Numbered from the stretch's first letter, positions 43,129-53,118 are shown. The stretch: 64,000 nt of DNA from an uncultured Sulfitobacter sp. (GCF_947502895.1 NZ_CANNBM010000001.1:1488001-1552000), one strand, 5' to 3'. Numbers and translations are program-made. The notes: generated by a model not told the origin, from the letters alone.

Positions 43129-44046
43129 ATGATGGATCTCAACCTTTCTGCCGCAGCGCCGGCGGATGACCTGATCAAAGACACAACCGAAGCCAGCTTT
43201 ATGGCCGATGTGATCGAGGCGTCGCAAACGACCCCGATTATTGTTGATTTCTGGGCGCCGTGGTGCGGCCCATGCAAAACACTTGGCCCGCAACTGGAAG
43301 CGGCAGTGACGGCCGCCAAAGGTGCTGTGAAAATGGTTAAGGTCAACGTCGATGAGGCCCAGATGATCGCGGGCCAGTTGCAGATCCAGTCGATCCCGAC
43401 AGTTTATGCGTTTTGGAAGGGTCAGCCTGTCGATGGCTTCCAAGGTGCCGTGCCACCCTCCGAAATCACTGCCTTTGTTGATCGTGTAATCAAGGCGGCG
43501 GGCGGTGAAGCGCCGTCAGATACCCTGAACGATGCTGTTGAGGCCGCCGAGGAAATGCTGGCCGAGGGTCAGGCCGAGGATGCGTGCCAGACATTCGCCG
43601 CTATTCTTGGCGAAGACCCGATGCACGCCGCTGCCTACGGCGGCATGGTGCGGGCGCATATCGCGCTGGGTGATCTCGATCAGGCCGAAGGCGTGCTGAA
43701 CGCCGCCCCGATCGAGATATCCAAAGCCCCCGAGCTTGAGGCCGCACATGCGCAATTGGAGCTTGCCCGCCAAGCGGCCGATGCAGGCCCTGTGGCCGAT
43801 CTGACCGCTGCAGTTGAGGCAAACGCCGACGATCATCAGGCCCGTTTTGATCTGGCTCAGGCGCTTTATGCCAACGGCGATGCAGAAGCGGCTGTTGATC
43901 AGCTGCTTGAGCTGTTCAAACGGGATCGCGAATGGAACGAAGCGGCAGCAAAGACACAGCTTTTCACCATCTTCGACGCATTAAAACCCAATGATCCCGT
44001 AGCCTTGAACGGAAGACGGAAATTGAGTTCGATGATATTTGCCTGA
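43129..44046 (+). CDS. Thioredoxin-TPR fusion protein, CnoX-like
   Basis: A 305-residue protein: an N-terminal thioredoxin domain (about 15-125) with the active site WCGPC at 45-49, then a helical TPR-like region (about 135-305) of Ala-rich repeats. This arrangement matches the chaperedoxin CnoX/YbbN, which protects substrates and passes them to GroEL or DnaK; many alphaproteobacterial members keep the two cysteines. I start at the ATG at 43129, with AGGA about nine bases upstream. Next to the Lon-N-domain gene. Confidence 0.88.
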   Translation: MMDLNLSAAAPADDLIKDTTEASFMADVIEASQTTPIIVDFWAPWCGPCKTLGPQLEAAVTAAKGAVKMVKVNVDEAQMIAGQLQIQSIPTVYAFWKGQPVDGFQGAVPPSEITAFVDRVIKAAGGEAPSDTLNDAVEAAEEMLAEGQAEDACQTFAAILGEDPMHAAAYGGMVRAHIALGDLDQAEGVLNAAPIEISKAPELEAAHAQLELARQAADAGPVADLTAAVEANADDHQARFDLAQALYANGDAEAAVDQLLELFKRDREWNEAAAKTQLFTIFDALKPNDPVALNGRRKLSSMIFA

Positions 44047-44072
44047 TCAGTCCTGCGCGCTACTTGTCTGAC

Positions 44073-44717
44073 ATGATAAAAAAAGCAGACCTGCCCGATA
44101 CGATCCCGATCTTTCCGCTGGGCGGAGCACTGCTATTGCCGCGCTCGCGCCTGCCCCTGCACGTGTTCGAGCCGCGCTATTTGCAGATGATCGACGATGC
44201 GTTGAAAACGAACACCCGCCTGATAGGCATGGTGCAACCAAATGTCGTTCCGGGCCGTGAAGGTCCGGGGCTGCATACAATCGGCTGTGCGGGCCGGATT
44301 ACCCAGTTCTCCGAGACCGAGGATGGCCGGTATATGGTGACGCTGGCAGGGATTTCCCGCTACCGTGTCGTGAACGAGATTGATGGCTTCACGCCCTATC
44401 GCCGCTGCGAAGTGTCGTGGGACGGGTTCGGCCTCGATATGGAATCCGAAGAAACAGACGCGAGTTTCAAGCGCGGTCCGTTTCTGGATGCGCTGGGCCG
44501 GTATTTCGACGTGCGGGGGCTGTCTGCGGATTGGGAAACCCTCAAAGATGCGGATGACGAATTGCTTATCAATTCGCTGTCCATGATGCTCGATTTCGAC
44601 GCCGAGGATAAGCAGGCGCTGCTGGAGGCACCTTCGCTCAGCACGCGTCGCGAAACGCTTGTCACGTTGATCGAATACGCACTTCGCGGCGGCAGCGAAG
44701 GTGAGTTGATGCAGTGA
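44073..44717 (+). CDS. Stand-alone Lon N-terminal (LON) domain protein
   Basis: A 214-residue protein resembling the substrate-binding N-terminal domain of Lon protease without the ATPase or peptidase parts. The opening IPIFPLGGALLLPRSRLPLH is typical, and a helical tail follows. Such proteins are widespread and of unknown function. I use the ATG at 44073; a TTG three codons earlier is possible, and neither has a good ribosome site. It follows the thioredoxin-TPR gene by 26 bp and overlaps the Trm112-like gene. Confidence 0.85.
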   Translation: MIKKADLPDTIPIFPLGGALLLPRSRLPLHVFEPRYLQMIDDALKTNTRLIGMVQPNVVPGREGPGLHTIGCAGRITQFSETEDGRYMVTLAGISRYRVVNEIDGFTPYRRCEVSWDGFGLDMESEETDASFKRGPFLDALGRYFDVRGLSADWETLKDADDELLINSLSMMLDFDAEDKQALLEAPSLSTRRETLVTLIEYALRGGSEGELMQ

Positions 44718-44899
44718 GCGACGTGGTCGTCGAGTTTGACCGCAGGATGCTGGAGGCGCTGATATGTCCGCGCAGCCAGCAGACCCTGCGTTATGACGCA
44801 GAGCGCCAGGAGCTGATCTCGAAATCCGCAGGGCTCGCCTATCCCATCCGCAACGGCATCCCCGTTATGCTGGTAGATGAGGCGCGCCTGCTGGACTAA
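44714..44899 (+). CDS. Trm112-like protein with reduced zinc site
   Basis: A 61-residue Trm112-family protein. Usual members have a zinc knuckle; here the N-terminal motif reads LICPRSQQTL, with one Cys where two are common, and no C-terminal Cys pair, so zinc binding is probably lost. The C-terminal YPIRNGIPVMLVDEARLL is a good family match. Trm112 proteins activate methyltransferases in eukaryotes; the bacterial role is unclear. It starts at a GTG overlapping the LON-domain stop (GTGA). Confidence 0.8.
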   Translation: MSDVVVEFDRRMLEALICPRSQQTLRYDAERQELISKSAGLAYPIRNGIPVMLVDEARLLD

Positions 44900-46122
44900 A
44901 GCGGCAAGCCCCGCATCAAGCGCGGCAGATCACCGTTCAAACCTGCGGCCTCCCGAATAAACGTGCGGCGTAGGCCGGGCAGGGCGCCGATCACTCCCAT
45001 GCCGATGTCACGGGCCATTCGGATAAGCGGATTATCATTCGAGAACAGCTTGTTAAAACTGTCGGTCGCCAGCGCCAGTGATGCGTTGTCAAACCGCCGC
45101 CATTCCTGATACCGCGCCAATGCAACGCCAGCGCCGAAATCCTCGCCGCGCCGTTGGGCATCCACAATTACTTCGCATAGGGCGGCGATGTCACGGAAAC
45201 CCGCATTCAGGCCCTGACCTGCAATGGGATGTACGCCATGCGCGCTATCGCCCAACAGCGCCACACGCTCTGCCACCATGCTGTGCGCCAACGACAGACT
45301 CAGCGGGTAGGTATACCGCGCGCCCGCCAATTCGATCTCACCCAGAAAATCCCCGAAACGGGGGCGCAACACATCCAGATACTGGGCATCGGGCAGGGCA
45401 TGGATACGCGCAGCATTGGCTGCGGTTTCCGACCACACAATCGAGCTGCGATGGCCCGTCAGTGGCAAAATCGCCAATGGGCCCGGCGGCATGAAAAACT
45501 GATGCGCAATGCCGTTGTGGGGCAATTCATGCGCCACAGCACAAACCAGCGCTGTTTGGCCATAAGCCCACCCCGTCCGTTTGATCCCTGCCCGCGCAGC
45601 GGTTCCTGAGGCGCGGCCATCTGCCCCGACACACAAACGCGCACGCATTTGCGTGCCATTGGCCAACGTCAGGGTAATTCCAGTGATATCAGCCTCTTGT
45701 GCCACAACTTCCGTCTTGTTCATCACGGTAATGTTCGGCGCAGCCTCAACCGCTTGCATCAAGGCAGCGCGTAGATAGCGGTCTTGGACCATATGGCCCA
45801 TCGGACCTTCCTCAATCTCGGCATGGTCGAAATGCATAAAGAACGGAGAGGGCCCTTCGCCCGCACGCCCGTCTGTTACCTTGATTTCCAGCATGGGCTG
45901 GGCATGTTCGGCCACGGCCTCCCAAAGGCCGATCCCTTCCAGCAAGCGCACCGATGTGAGCGCCAGCGCATAAGACCGCCCGTCAAAATCTGCTGCGGCG
46001 CGGGTTTGCGCGGCTTGGGCATCAATTATGGTGATGTTCAGGGCTGTTCCCGCCAGCGCGAGCGCCAGCGCAGGACCGTTCAGGCCACCACCGACAATGG
46101 CAATATCTGTATCAAAACTCAT
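44896..46122 (-). CDS. UbiH/COQ6-family FAD monooxygenase
   Basis: A 408-residue flavin hydroxylase of ubiquinone synthesis. The FAD motif VGGGLNGPALALALA is near the N-terminus, ADGRASGTAARAGI is the family DG motif, and GDSAHGVHPIAGQGLN is the second FAD contact. It could be UbiH, UbiI or UbiF by function; sequence alone does not decide. The ATG at 46122 gives the conserved MSFDTDIAIVGGG; longer in-frame starts reach 46230. Divergent from the amidase gene and convergent with Trm112 by 4 bp. Confidence 0.87.
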   Translation of the reverse strand: MSFDTDIAIVGGGLNGPALALALAGTALNITIIDAQAAQTRAAADFDGRSYALALTSVRLLEGIGLWEAVAEHAQPMLEIKVTDGRAGEGPSPFFMHFDHAEIEEGPMGHMVQDRYLRAALMQAVEAAPNITVMNKTEVVAQEADITGITLTLANGTQMRARLCVGADGRASGTAARAGIKRTGWAYGQTALVCAVAHELPHNGIAHQFFMPPGPLAILPLTGHRSSIVWSETAANAARIHALPDAQYLDVLRPRFGDFLGEIELAGARYTYPLSLSLAHSMVAERVALLGDSAHGVHPIAGQGLNAGFRDIAALCEVIVDAQRRGEDFGAGVALARYQEWRRFDNASLALATDSFNKLFSNDNPLIRMARDIGMGVIGALPGLRRTFIREAAGLNGDLPRLMRGLPL

Positions 46123-46210
46123 GCTGCCCACTATCGCGGGTTGCTGGGGATTGTCCATGCGCCCAACCGCCGCTACCGTCATCCCATCACCGCAATTGAG
46201 GGAGAGCGGA

Positions 46211-47539
46211 ATGCAAGACTGGCTAACCATGACAGCGGCAGATCTGGGGCGCGGTATCGGGGCAGGGCGGATTGATCCGGTCGCCCTCTGCGAGGCCTAT
46301 CTCACCGCGATTGAGGCACATCCTCTGCGCGACCGCATCTATGCACGCGTTACCGCCGCCCGCGCGCGCAGCGAGGCGGCAGCAGCAGCGAAACGGGCGC
46401 AATCGGGCCAACGGCTTTCGCTGCTTGATGGCGTGCCGATCAGTTGGAAAGACCTGTACGACACTGCGGGCATCGGCACCGAAGCGGGGTCAAGACTGCT
46501 GGCAGGCCGCGTGCCAGAGCATGACGCTTTGGTCGTGCAGAACGCCACTGCCGCAGGTCTGGTGTGTTTGGGCAAAGTCCACATGAGCGAGATCGCGTTC
46601 TCCGGCCTTGGCTACAACCCCTCCACCGCAACGCCGCCCTGCGTGAATGATGCAGATGCCGTGCCGGGGGGGTCGTCTTCCGGCTCTGCCGCGTCCGTGG
46701 CGTTTGGACTGGCCGCCGCCAGCATAGGGTCTGATACAGGCGGTTCTGTGCGTATTCCTTCGGCATGGAACGATTTGGTCGGCCTCAAGACGACCCACGG
46801 GCGGCTTAGTCTTGAAGGCGTTGTGCCACTTGCACTGAAATTCGACACTATCGGTCCCCTCTGCCGCTCGGTCGAGGATGCGGCCCTGCTTACCGCTGTT
46901 CTTGAAGGCAGCAAAGCGCCGGATTTGCGGGGCGCATCGCTGAAGGGCCGCCGCTTTGCCATCCTTGAAACGGTCATGCTGGACGGTATCCGTGATGCTC
47001 CGAAATCTTCCTTTATCCAAGCGGTTGCGAAACTTGAAGCTGCGGGCGCCGTCATCGAGACGATAACCGTACAGGCAGCGCAGGACGCATTGGATGTCTC
47101 TGGCCCGCTCATCACCGCCGAAGCCTACGGTCTTTGGCGCGATGTGATCGAGGCAGCGCCAGAAAAGATGTACGCCGAGATTCTGCGACGCTTCCGCCTT
47201 GGCGCGGAGTATTCCGGCCCTGATTATGTGTCTGCTTGGGCCAAGTTGGACGCCGCGCGTGCCGCCTATGATGCGGCCACAGCGGGCTATGATGCGATCC
47301 TTGCGCCAACGGCCCCTGTCCTGCCGCCAAATCTAGAGCGGTTGAACAGCGACCACGATTATTATGTCACCGAAAACCTTCTGGCCCTGCGCAATACACG
47401 CATCGGTAACCTCCTTGGGCTCTGCGCGCTGACCCTGCCAACGGCCACGCCTAGTTGCGGTTTGATGCTTATGTGTGCGCCGGATCTGGATACGGGATTG
47501 CTGCGTTTGGGGGCAGCGGCAGAGGCGGCACTGGCATAA
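46211..47539 (+). CDS. Amidase signature family protein
   Basis: A 442-residue amidase with the Ser-cisSer-Lys triad: K80 in GVPISWKDLYD, S155 in PGGSSSGSA and the nucleophile S179 in SDTGGSV. The family hydrolyses carboxamides, ureas or works as GatA. This one has no GatB/GatC partner nearby, so it is unlikely to be the tRNA amidotransferase. The ATG at 46211 has GGAGAGCGGA upstream; the track frame from 46028 lies in the divergent hydroxylase gene. Substrate unknown. Confidence 0.88.
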   Translation: MQDWLTMTAADLGRGIGAGRIDPVALCEAYLTAIEAHPLRDRIYARVTAARARSEAAAAAKRAQSGQRLSLLDGVPISWKDLYDTAGIGTEAGSRLLAGRVPEHDALVVQNATAAGLVCLGKVHMSEIAFSGLGYNPSTATPPCVNDADAVPGGSSSGSAASVAFGLAAASIGSDTGGSVRIPSAWNDLVGLKTTHGRLSLEGVVPLALKFDTIGPLCRSVEDAALLTAVLEGSKAPDLRGASLKGRRFAILETVMLDGIRDAPKSSFIQAVAKLEAAGAVIETITVQAAQDALDVSGPLITAEAYGLWRDVIEAAPEKMYAEILRRFRLGAEYSGPDYVSAWAKLDAARAAYDAATAGYDAILAPTAPVLPPNLERLNSDHDYYVTENLLALRNTRIGNLLGLCALTLPTATPSCGLMLMCAPDLDTGLLRLGAAAEAALA

Positions 47540-47656
47540 GGGGCGAAAATGCCACAAGCCGCCGCCTTGTCTCGGATTTTTCCTAGACGCCGCCCAGCGG
47601 TTTAAGCTACCTTGGCACAAACGGGGCGATAACGATCCCGATCCGAGGCAGTTTTG

Positions 47657-48844
47657 ATGAATTTTCCTGAGCGGTTTTCGAACCTTCCAGCTCATGCGTG
47701 GCCACGTCTGCGTGCACTTCTTGATGTGCACGAGGGGGGCGGCCCGCTGATCCAGATGACCATAGGCGAGCCGAAACACCAGTTTCCGGCTTGGGTTACG
47801 GACGTGATCGTGGAAAATGCCGTTGGTTTTAACAGCTATCCACCCAATGACGGATCGCCTGCGTTGCGCGGGGCAATCGCCGCATGGATTAACCGCCGCT
47901 ACGGCGTGCCTGTGGATGCAGATACTCAGGTGATGGCGCTCAACGGTACGCGCGAGGGGCTCTATAACGCTGTTATCGCCCTGTGTCCCGAGACCAAAAA
48001 TGGTCAAAAGCCCGCGATCCTCATGCCCAATCCCTTTTATCAGGTCTATATGATCGGTGCGATTTCGGGCGGGTGCGATCCGGTTATGGTCAACGCCACT
48101 GATGCCACGGGCCATCTGCCCGACTTCCAAGCTGTCGATGCTGCAACGCTTGACCGTACAGTGGCTGTCTACATCTGCTCTCCTGCCAACCCGCAGGGCG
48201 CTGTGGCCAGTGCGCAGTATTGGGAAGACCTGATCCGCCTTGCCGAGAAACATGATTTCATCATTTTCGCGGATGAGTGCTATTCCGAGATTTACCGCGA
48301 CATACCTCCCGCTGGTGCGTTGCAAGTGGCCCATCAAATAGGTGCCGATCTGAACCGCGTTGTGATTTTCCACTCGCTGAGCAAACGCTCCAACCTGCCG
48401 GGCTTGCGTTCAGGATTTTGTGCATCGGGCGCAGATTCGATGCGCGAGATCAAGCAGTTGCGCAACTATGCAGGCGCGCCTTTGCCGCTGCCACTGCAAG
48501 CTGCTGCCGCTGCTGTTTGGGAGGACGAGGCGCACGTAGTCGAGAACCGTGCGCTCTATGCCGAGAAATTCGATATCGCCGATCGCATCTTCGGCAATGT
48601 GGCGGGCTACAGCAGCCCCGAAGCAGGGTTTTTCCTGTGGCTTCCTGTTGAGGATGACGAGGAGGCAGCCGTCAAACTGTGGCGCGAGACGGGCGTAAAA
48701 ATCCTGCCTGGCGGGTATCTGGCGCAGGATGTTCCGGGTGTCGAGAACCCGGGCAAAAAGTATATAAGAGCGGCCCTAGTGGCCCCAAAAGAAGAGACAG
48801 AGCGGGGGCTACAGGCCATCCGTGACTGCCTCTATGCGGTATAA
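47657..48844 (+). CDS. dapC: Class I/II aminotransferase, probable succinyl-diaminopimelate aminotransferase
   Basis: A 395-residue PLP aminotransferase. The PLP lysine is in HSLSKRSNLPGLRSG and the cofactor-binding SPANPQG, ADECYSEIY and the substrate Arg near KYIRAAL are in place. It resembles DapC in alphaproteobacteria, which makes N-succinyl-diaminopimelate for lysine and peptidoglycan; assignment rests on similarity in memory. The ATG at 47657 is preferred over the TTG just before it. It precedes ftsK by 12 bp. Confidence 0.75.
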   Translation: MNFPERFSNLPAHAWPRLRALLDVHEGGGPLIQMTIGEPKHQFPAWVTDVIVENAVGFNSYPPNDGSPALRGAIAAWINRRYGVPVDADTQVMALNGTREGLYNAVIALCPETKNGQKPAILMPNPFYQVYMIGAISGGCDPVMVNATDATGHLPDFQAVDAATLDRTVAVYICSPANPQGAVASAQYWEDLIRLAEKHDFIIFADECYSEIYRDIPPAGALQVAHQIGADLNRVVIFHSLSKRSNLPGLRSGFCASGADSMREIKQLRNYAGAPLPLPLQAAAAAVWEDEAHVVENRALYAEKFDIADRIFGNVAGYSSPEAGFFLWLPVEDDEEAAVKLWRETGVKILPGGYLAQDVPGVENPGKKYIRAALVAPKEETERGLQAIRDCLYAV

Positions 48845-48856
48845 GAGGGACGAGTT

Positions 48857-51800
48857 ATGGCATATCAGACACGGCAACGCGAACCACTGCTCGACAGTAA
48901 TACCGCACAGGCGATTGAAAAGCGTGGCAAGGAATTGCTGGGCATTGTGCTGCTCGCGTTTGGCGTGATGGCCGCCATGATGATCGGCAGCTATACGCCT
49001 GATGACCCCAACTGGATGCTGGCCACCGATGCGCCTGCGCAAAACTGGCTGGGTCGTATGGGGGCCTCGCTTGCCGCACCGCTGTTTATGATTGTGGGCT
49101 GGGGTGCCTGGGGTTTGGCGGTTGTATTGTTGGCGTGGGGTACGCGTTTTGCGCTGCACCGTGGTCAAGACCGTGCGATGGGCCGTCTGATCTTTGCACC
49201 CATAGCGATGGCGCTGGGTGCGATCTATGCCGCAACGCTCACACCCGGCGCTGAATGGCTGCAAACCCACAGCTTTGGCTTGGGCGGTCTGTTTGGTGAT
49301 ACGGTGATGGGCGTGATCCTCACTGTTTTGCCCATCGGCTCTACCTTCGCGGTCAAACTCATGTCGGTTGTCATGGGTGTTGGCATCCTTGCACTGGGCG
49401 CATTTGTACTGGGCTTCACCCGGCACGAGCTGCTGGCATTTGGCCGCTTTTTGCTGGTTGGCACGATCATGGCCTACGCCACACTGATGAATATTCTGGG
49501 CCGGGGCGCCAGCGGGGCCGTGTCTGCCGCACAAAGCCTTCAGGTCAAACAAGCCGACCGACGCGCGCAACGCCGAACCGAAGCCGCCGAGGCCGCATCC
49601 CTCGCCGCCGAGCAGGCTTTGGCAGAAGCACAAGTTGCCCCTGCTGCGGCGCGCACTCCTACTATCATCGCAAGCCGTTCAGCCCCCGTTCCAGAGGCTG
49701 CTCCGGAATACACCTATGCGCCCGAACCCGAGGTCGCAGCCCCGCAGCCCGAGACAAAGACAGGCCTGCTTGCGCGCATGCCCGGCCTGATCAAACGCCC
49801 CGATGTGATGCCGGAGCCCGAGTTGGTCGAGACGCAGAATGATGTCGCACTTGAGCAAGCACCAGATGCCGACCGCATAAAAACAAAAATCTCGGATGTG
49901 ATCAAAAACCGTGTGCGCACGACCAATGCCGTGCATGTGCCTGCCACAGCACCTCTGACACGCGGGCGGGGCCGTGGGCCTGATCCGCTCTTGCTCAATA
50001 CGACACGGTCCGAGCCGCCGCTGACTGCCGCCGCTGCACCCGCACCCTTGCCGTCCGAACCGCCTTTGACTGCGCGCGCAATCCCCACAGCGCCGCCGCC
50101 CGTTTATGCTGATGCCGCACCCAGCGAAAGCTATGCTGCACCGGTAGAGCAGCAATATGTGGACGAGGACGTGAATATCTTCCTTGAGCCCGAAGTGATC
50201 GAAGAGCCGCAGCCCGTAGTGACGCCCATAGCGGCGCCCGCTGCTGCAACGCCAGCGCCGCAAATCCCTGTGCCAGAGCCCAAGCGCGTTGTCATGCCCA
50301 TGATGCGCAAGCCAGTGCCGCAAAGCAAACAGGCCAAGGCCGAAGCGCAGCCTGTGCTCTCATTCGAAGACAGCCATCCCGGATTTGAACTGCCGCCGCT
50401 GAGCCTTCTGGAATCCGCCGATGATGTGCCACGTCTGCACCTGAGCGACGAGGCGCTGGAAGAAAACGCGCGTATGCTTGAAACCGTGCTGGATGACTAT
50501 GGCGTAAAGGGCGAAATCGTCGCTGTACGGCCCGGTCCTGTTGTAACAATGTATGAGCTTGAGCCTGCTCCGGGCCTCAAAGCCAGCCGCGTGATTGGTC
50601 TGGCCGACGACATCGCCCGCTCCATGGCAGCACTTTCTGCACGCGTCTCTACTGTGCCGGGCCGTTCAGTCATTGGTATCGAACTGCCGAATGAGAACCG
50701 CGAAAAAGTCGTCCTGCGTGAAATCCTCAGCAGCCGTGATTTCGGCGATGGTAACCAGAACCTGCCGCTCGCGCTGGGCAAGGATATCGGGGGGGAGCCT
50801 GTGGTGGCAAACCTTGCCAAGATGCCCCACCTCCTGATCGCGGGTACGACGGGCTCGGGTAAATCCGTTGCAATCAACACAATGATCCTCTCGCTGCTGT
50901 ACAAACTCAGCCCCGAAGAATGCCGCATGATCATGATCGACCCCAAGATGCTGGAACTCAGCGTCTATGACGGCATCCCGCATTTGCTGTCGCCCGTTGT
51001 GACCGACCCCAAAAAGGCACTGGTGGCGCTGAAGTGGACCGTGGGCGAGATGGAAGACCGCTATCGCAAGATGTCCAAGATGGGCGTGCGTAATATCGAA
51101 GGCTACAATGGCCGTGTCCGCGAGGCGCTGGAAAAAGGCGAGATGTTCAGCCGCACCGTGCAGACAGGCTTTGATGATGATACAGGCGAGCCAATCTTCG
51201 AGACGGAAGAGAACACACCGGAAAAGCTGCCCTATATCGTCGTGATCGTTGACGAGATGGCAGACCTGATGATGGTCGCAGGCAAAGAGATCGAAGCGTG
51301 TATCCAGCGTCTGGCGCAGATGGCGCGTGCATCGGGTATCCACCTGATTATGGCCACCCAGCGCCCCTCGGTGGACGTGATTACCGGCACGATCAAGGCA
51401 AACTTCCCTACGCGGATCAGCTTTCAGGTGACCAGCAAAATCGACAGCCGCACCATTCTGGGTGAGATGGGTGCCGAGCAACTGCTGGGCATGGGGGATA
51501 TGCTATATATGGCAGGTGGCTCCAAGATCGTGCGCTGTCACGGCCCGTTTGTCAGCGACGAAGAGGTTGAGGAAATCGTCAACCACCTCAAGCAATTCGG
51601 CGAGCCTGACTATGTCTCGGGCGTGGTCGAAGGCCCGCCAGAAGATAAAGAGAGCGATATCGACACGGTGCTGGGCCTCAACACGGGTGGCAATACCGAT
51701 GGCGAAGACGCGCTGTATGACACCGCAGTGGCGATTGTGACCAAAGACCGCAAATGCTCCACTTCCTATATCCAGCGCAAACTGGCAATTGGGTATAACA

Positions 51801-51898
51801 AGGCCGCTCGTCTGGTCGAGCAGATGGAGGACGAAGGTCTTGTTTCTCCTGCTAACCATGTCGGCAAACGTGAGATACTTGTGCCGGAACAGGGCTAA
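48857..51898 (+). CDS. ftsK: DNA translocase FtsK
   Basis: A 1013-residue division-coupled DNA pump. Residues 1-210 hold the four transmembrane helices that anchor it at the septum; about 215-500 is a low-complexity Pro/Ala/Glu linker. The motor follows with a Walker A (GTTGSGKS) at about 663-670 and Walker B (VVIVDEMADL). The winged-helix gamma domain that reads KOPS and contacts XerD is at about 945-1013. Length is normal. A terminator follows 23 bp downstream. Confidence 0.96.
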   Translation: MAYQTRQREPLLDSNTAQAIEKRGKELLGIVLLAFGVMAAMMIGSYTPDDPNWMLATDAPAQNWLGRMGASLAAPLFMIVGWGAWGLAVVLLAWGTRFALHRGQDRAMGRLIFAPIAMALGAIYAATLTPGAEWLQTHSFGLGGLFGDTVMGVILTVLPIGSTFAVKLMSVVMGVGILALGAFVLGFTRHELLAFGRFLLVGTIMAYATLMNILGRGASGAVSAAQSLQVKQADRRAQRRTEAAEAASLAAEQALAEAQVAPAAARTPTIIASRSAPVPEAAPEYTYAPEPEVAAPQPETKTGLLARMPGLIKRPDVMPEPELVETQNDVALEQAPDADRIKTKISDVIKNRVRTTNAVHVPATAPLTRGRGRGPDPLLLNTTRSEPPLTAAAAPAPLPSEPPLTARAIPTAPPPVYADAAPSESYAAPVEQQYVDEDVNIFLEPEVIEEPQPVVTPIAAPAAATPAPQIPVPEPKRVVMPMMRKPVPQSKQAKAEAQPVLSFEDSHPGFELPPLSLLESADDVPRLHLSDEALEENARMLETVLDDYGVKGEIVAVRPGPVVTMYELEPAPGLKASRVIGLADDIARSMAALSARVSTVPGRSVIGIELPNENREKVVLREILSSRDFGDGNQNLPLALGKDIGGEPVVANLAKMPHLLIAGTTGSGKSVAINTMILSLLYKLSPEECRMIMIDPKMLELSVYDGIPHLLSPVVTDPKKALVALKWTVGEMEDRYRKMSKMGVRNIEGYNGRVREALEKGEMFSRTVQTGFDDDTGEPIFETEENTPEKLPYIVVIVDEMADLMMVAGKEIEACIQRLAQMARASGIHLIMATQRPSVDVITGTIKANFPTRISFQVTSKIDSRTILGEMGAEQLLGMGDMLYMAGGSKIVRCHGPFVSDEEVEEIVNHLKQFGEPDYVSGVVEGPPEDKESDIDTVLGLNTGGNTDGEDALYDTAVAIVTKDRKCSTSYIQRKLAIGYNKAARLVEQMEDEGLVSPANHVGKREILVPEQG

Positions 51899-51920
51899 GC
51901 CCCAAACCGGATCCTCGTGG

Positions 51921-51957
51921 AAATGGCTCCCCTGCTCAGAGGGGGGCCATTTTTTTA
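51921..51957 (+). terminator. Rho-independent terminator after ftsK
   Basis: AAATGGC and GCCATTT close a long stem with an inner TCCCCT/AGGGGG paired segment and a GCTC loop, followed by more T. It separates ftsK from lolA. Confidence 0.85.
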
Positions 51958-52091
51958 TGCGGTGGCATATGCCCGCCGATCAGGGGGGAAACGGCGCAAA
52001 GCTGGCGCAAATGATGCAGTTGATATCGCATATCACGCCAAGGCCGCCTATGTTGAAGCTAACGCAGTATTCACGATTACAGGAAAATCAC

Positions 52092-52691
52092 ATGCGATTT
52101 CTGAAAACCTTCGCGCTGGGCGCAGCCCTTGCTCTGGTTGCAACCGCCTCTTTGGCCGACAAACTGCCACTGGGCAGCATCAGCAGCTATCTGAACGCGA
52201 TGACCACCGCCAAAGGCGAGTTCACCCAGATCAACAGTGACGGGACGATTTCAACTGGCACGATCTACATCAAACGCCCCGGTCGCGTGCGGTTTGAGTA
52301 TAACGCCCCCGACTCGGGGTTGGTCGTTGCTGGCTCCAATACGGTCGTGATCTACGACACCAAATCAAACCAGCCGCCCGAGACGTATCCCCTGTCGCGC
52401 ACGCCTTTGTCGATCATTCTAGCGCGTAATGTGAACCTCAATCAGGCTAAAATGGTGACGGGCCATTCCTATGACGGAACGGCGACAACCGTTACAGCTC
52501 AAGATCCGGAAAACCCGCAATACGGCAATATCCAGATGAAATTCACCGGCCCCAAACCAGAGCTGCGCCAATGGATCATCAATGACGGCAACGGTAGCCA
52601 GACAACGGTTATTCTGGGCGCGCTCCAACAGGGTGGAAGCCTGCCGAACAAGTTGTTTGATGTAGGCAGCCCGGGTTCGGTAAATCGCTAG
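52092..52691 (+). CDS. lolA: Outer-membrane lipoprotein carrier protein LolA
   Basis: A 199-residue periplasmic chaperone that ferries lipoproteins from LolCDE to the outer membrane. It has a signal peptide (MRFLKTFALGAALALVATASLA) and the LolA beta-barrel pattern, with AKGEFTQI and GRVRFEYNAPD near the start of the mature part. The ATG at 52092 is right; the frame from 51789 belongs to the ftsK end and terminator. Its stop overlaps the convergent membrane-protein gene by 4 bp. Confidence 0.9.
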   Translation: MRFLKTFALGAALALVATASLADKLPLGSISSYLNAMTTAKGEFTQINSDGTISTGTIYIKRPGRVRFEYNAPDSGLVVAGSNTVVIYDTKSNQPPETYPLSRTPLSIILARNVNLNQAKMVTGHSYDGTATTVTAQDPENPQYGNIQMKFTGPKPELRQWIINDGNGSQTTVILGALQQGGSLPNKLFDVGSPGSVNR

Positions 52692-53059
52692 GCCCGCGCG
52701 CTGCGCCACAACAAAACAGCGGCAATCAGGGCGGGGACTGTCTGTATCAGCGCAATACGCGGTGACACGGTAATTGCACCTACGATGCCAGCAACCATGA
52801 CAAACAGCAAAAAGCAGGTGGCGATATTGCGTTGCCATCTGCCATTGCCAATCGTTAGCGTCCAAACCAGACCAGCCGCCAAAAACGCATTATAGATGCC
52901 TTGGTTTGTGGCCAGACTGGTGGTCTGGGCAAACAGATCAGGCGGGAATGTGGAAAACACGCGAGGCCCTGTTGTCTCCCATGCGAACATCTCGAAGTAA
53001 GCGATATACGCATGCAGAGCAGCGATCAGAGCAATCAACAAACGGGCAAACAATAACAT
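52688..53059 (-). CDS. DUF1304 family small membrane protein
   Basis: A 123-residue inner-membrane protein with four hydrophobic helices, matching DUF1304 by the conserved HAYIAYFEMFAWET and NQGIYNAFLA segments. Function unknown. The ATG at 53059 has AAAGG eight bases upstream and is preferred over the frame to 53074. It precedes nothing else on this strand and faces lolA. Confidence 0.82.
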   Translation of the reverse strand: MLLFARLLIALIAALHAYIAYFEMFAWETTGPRVFSTFPPDLFAQTTSLATNQGIYNAFLAAGLVWTLTIGNGRWQRNIATCFLLFVMVAGIVGAITVSPRIALIQTVPALIAAVLLWRSARA

Positions 53060-53118
53060 ATCAAAGCCTTTCATAGGCTGGAGAATGCAGGCCCCTTAAT
53101 AGAGCCTGCAAAGAGCTT

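Noticed and set aside
47333..48373. 346-codon antisense frame across the amidase end and dapC
   Set aside because: No recognisable domain; both plus-strand genes have intact catalytic motifs.
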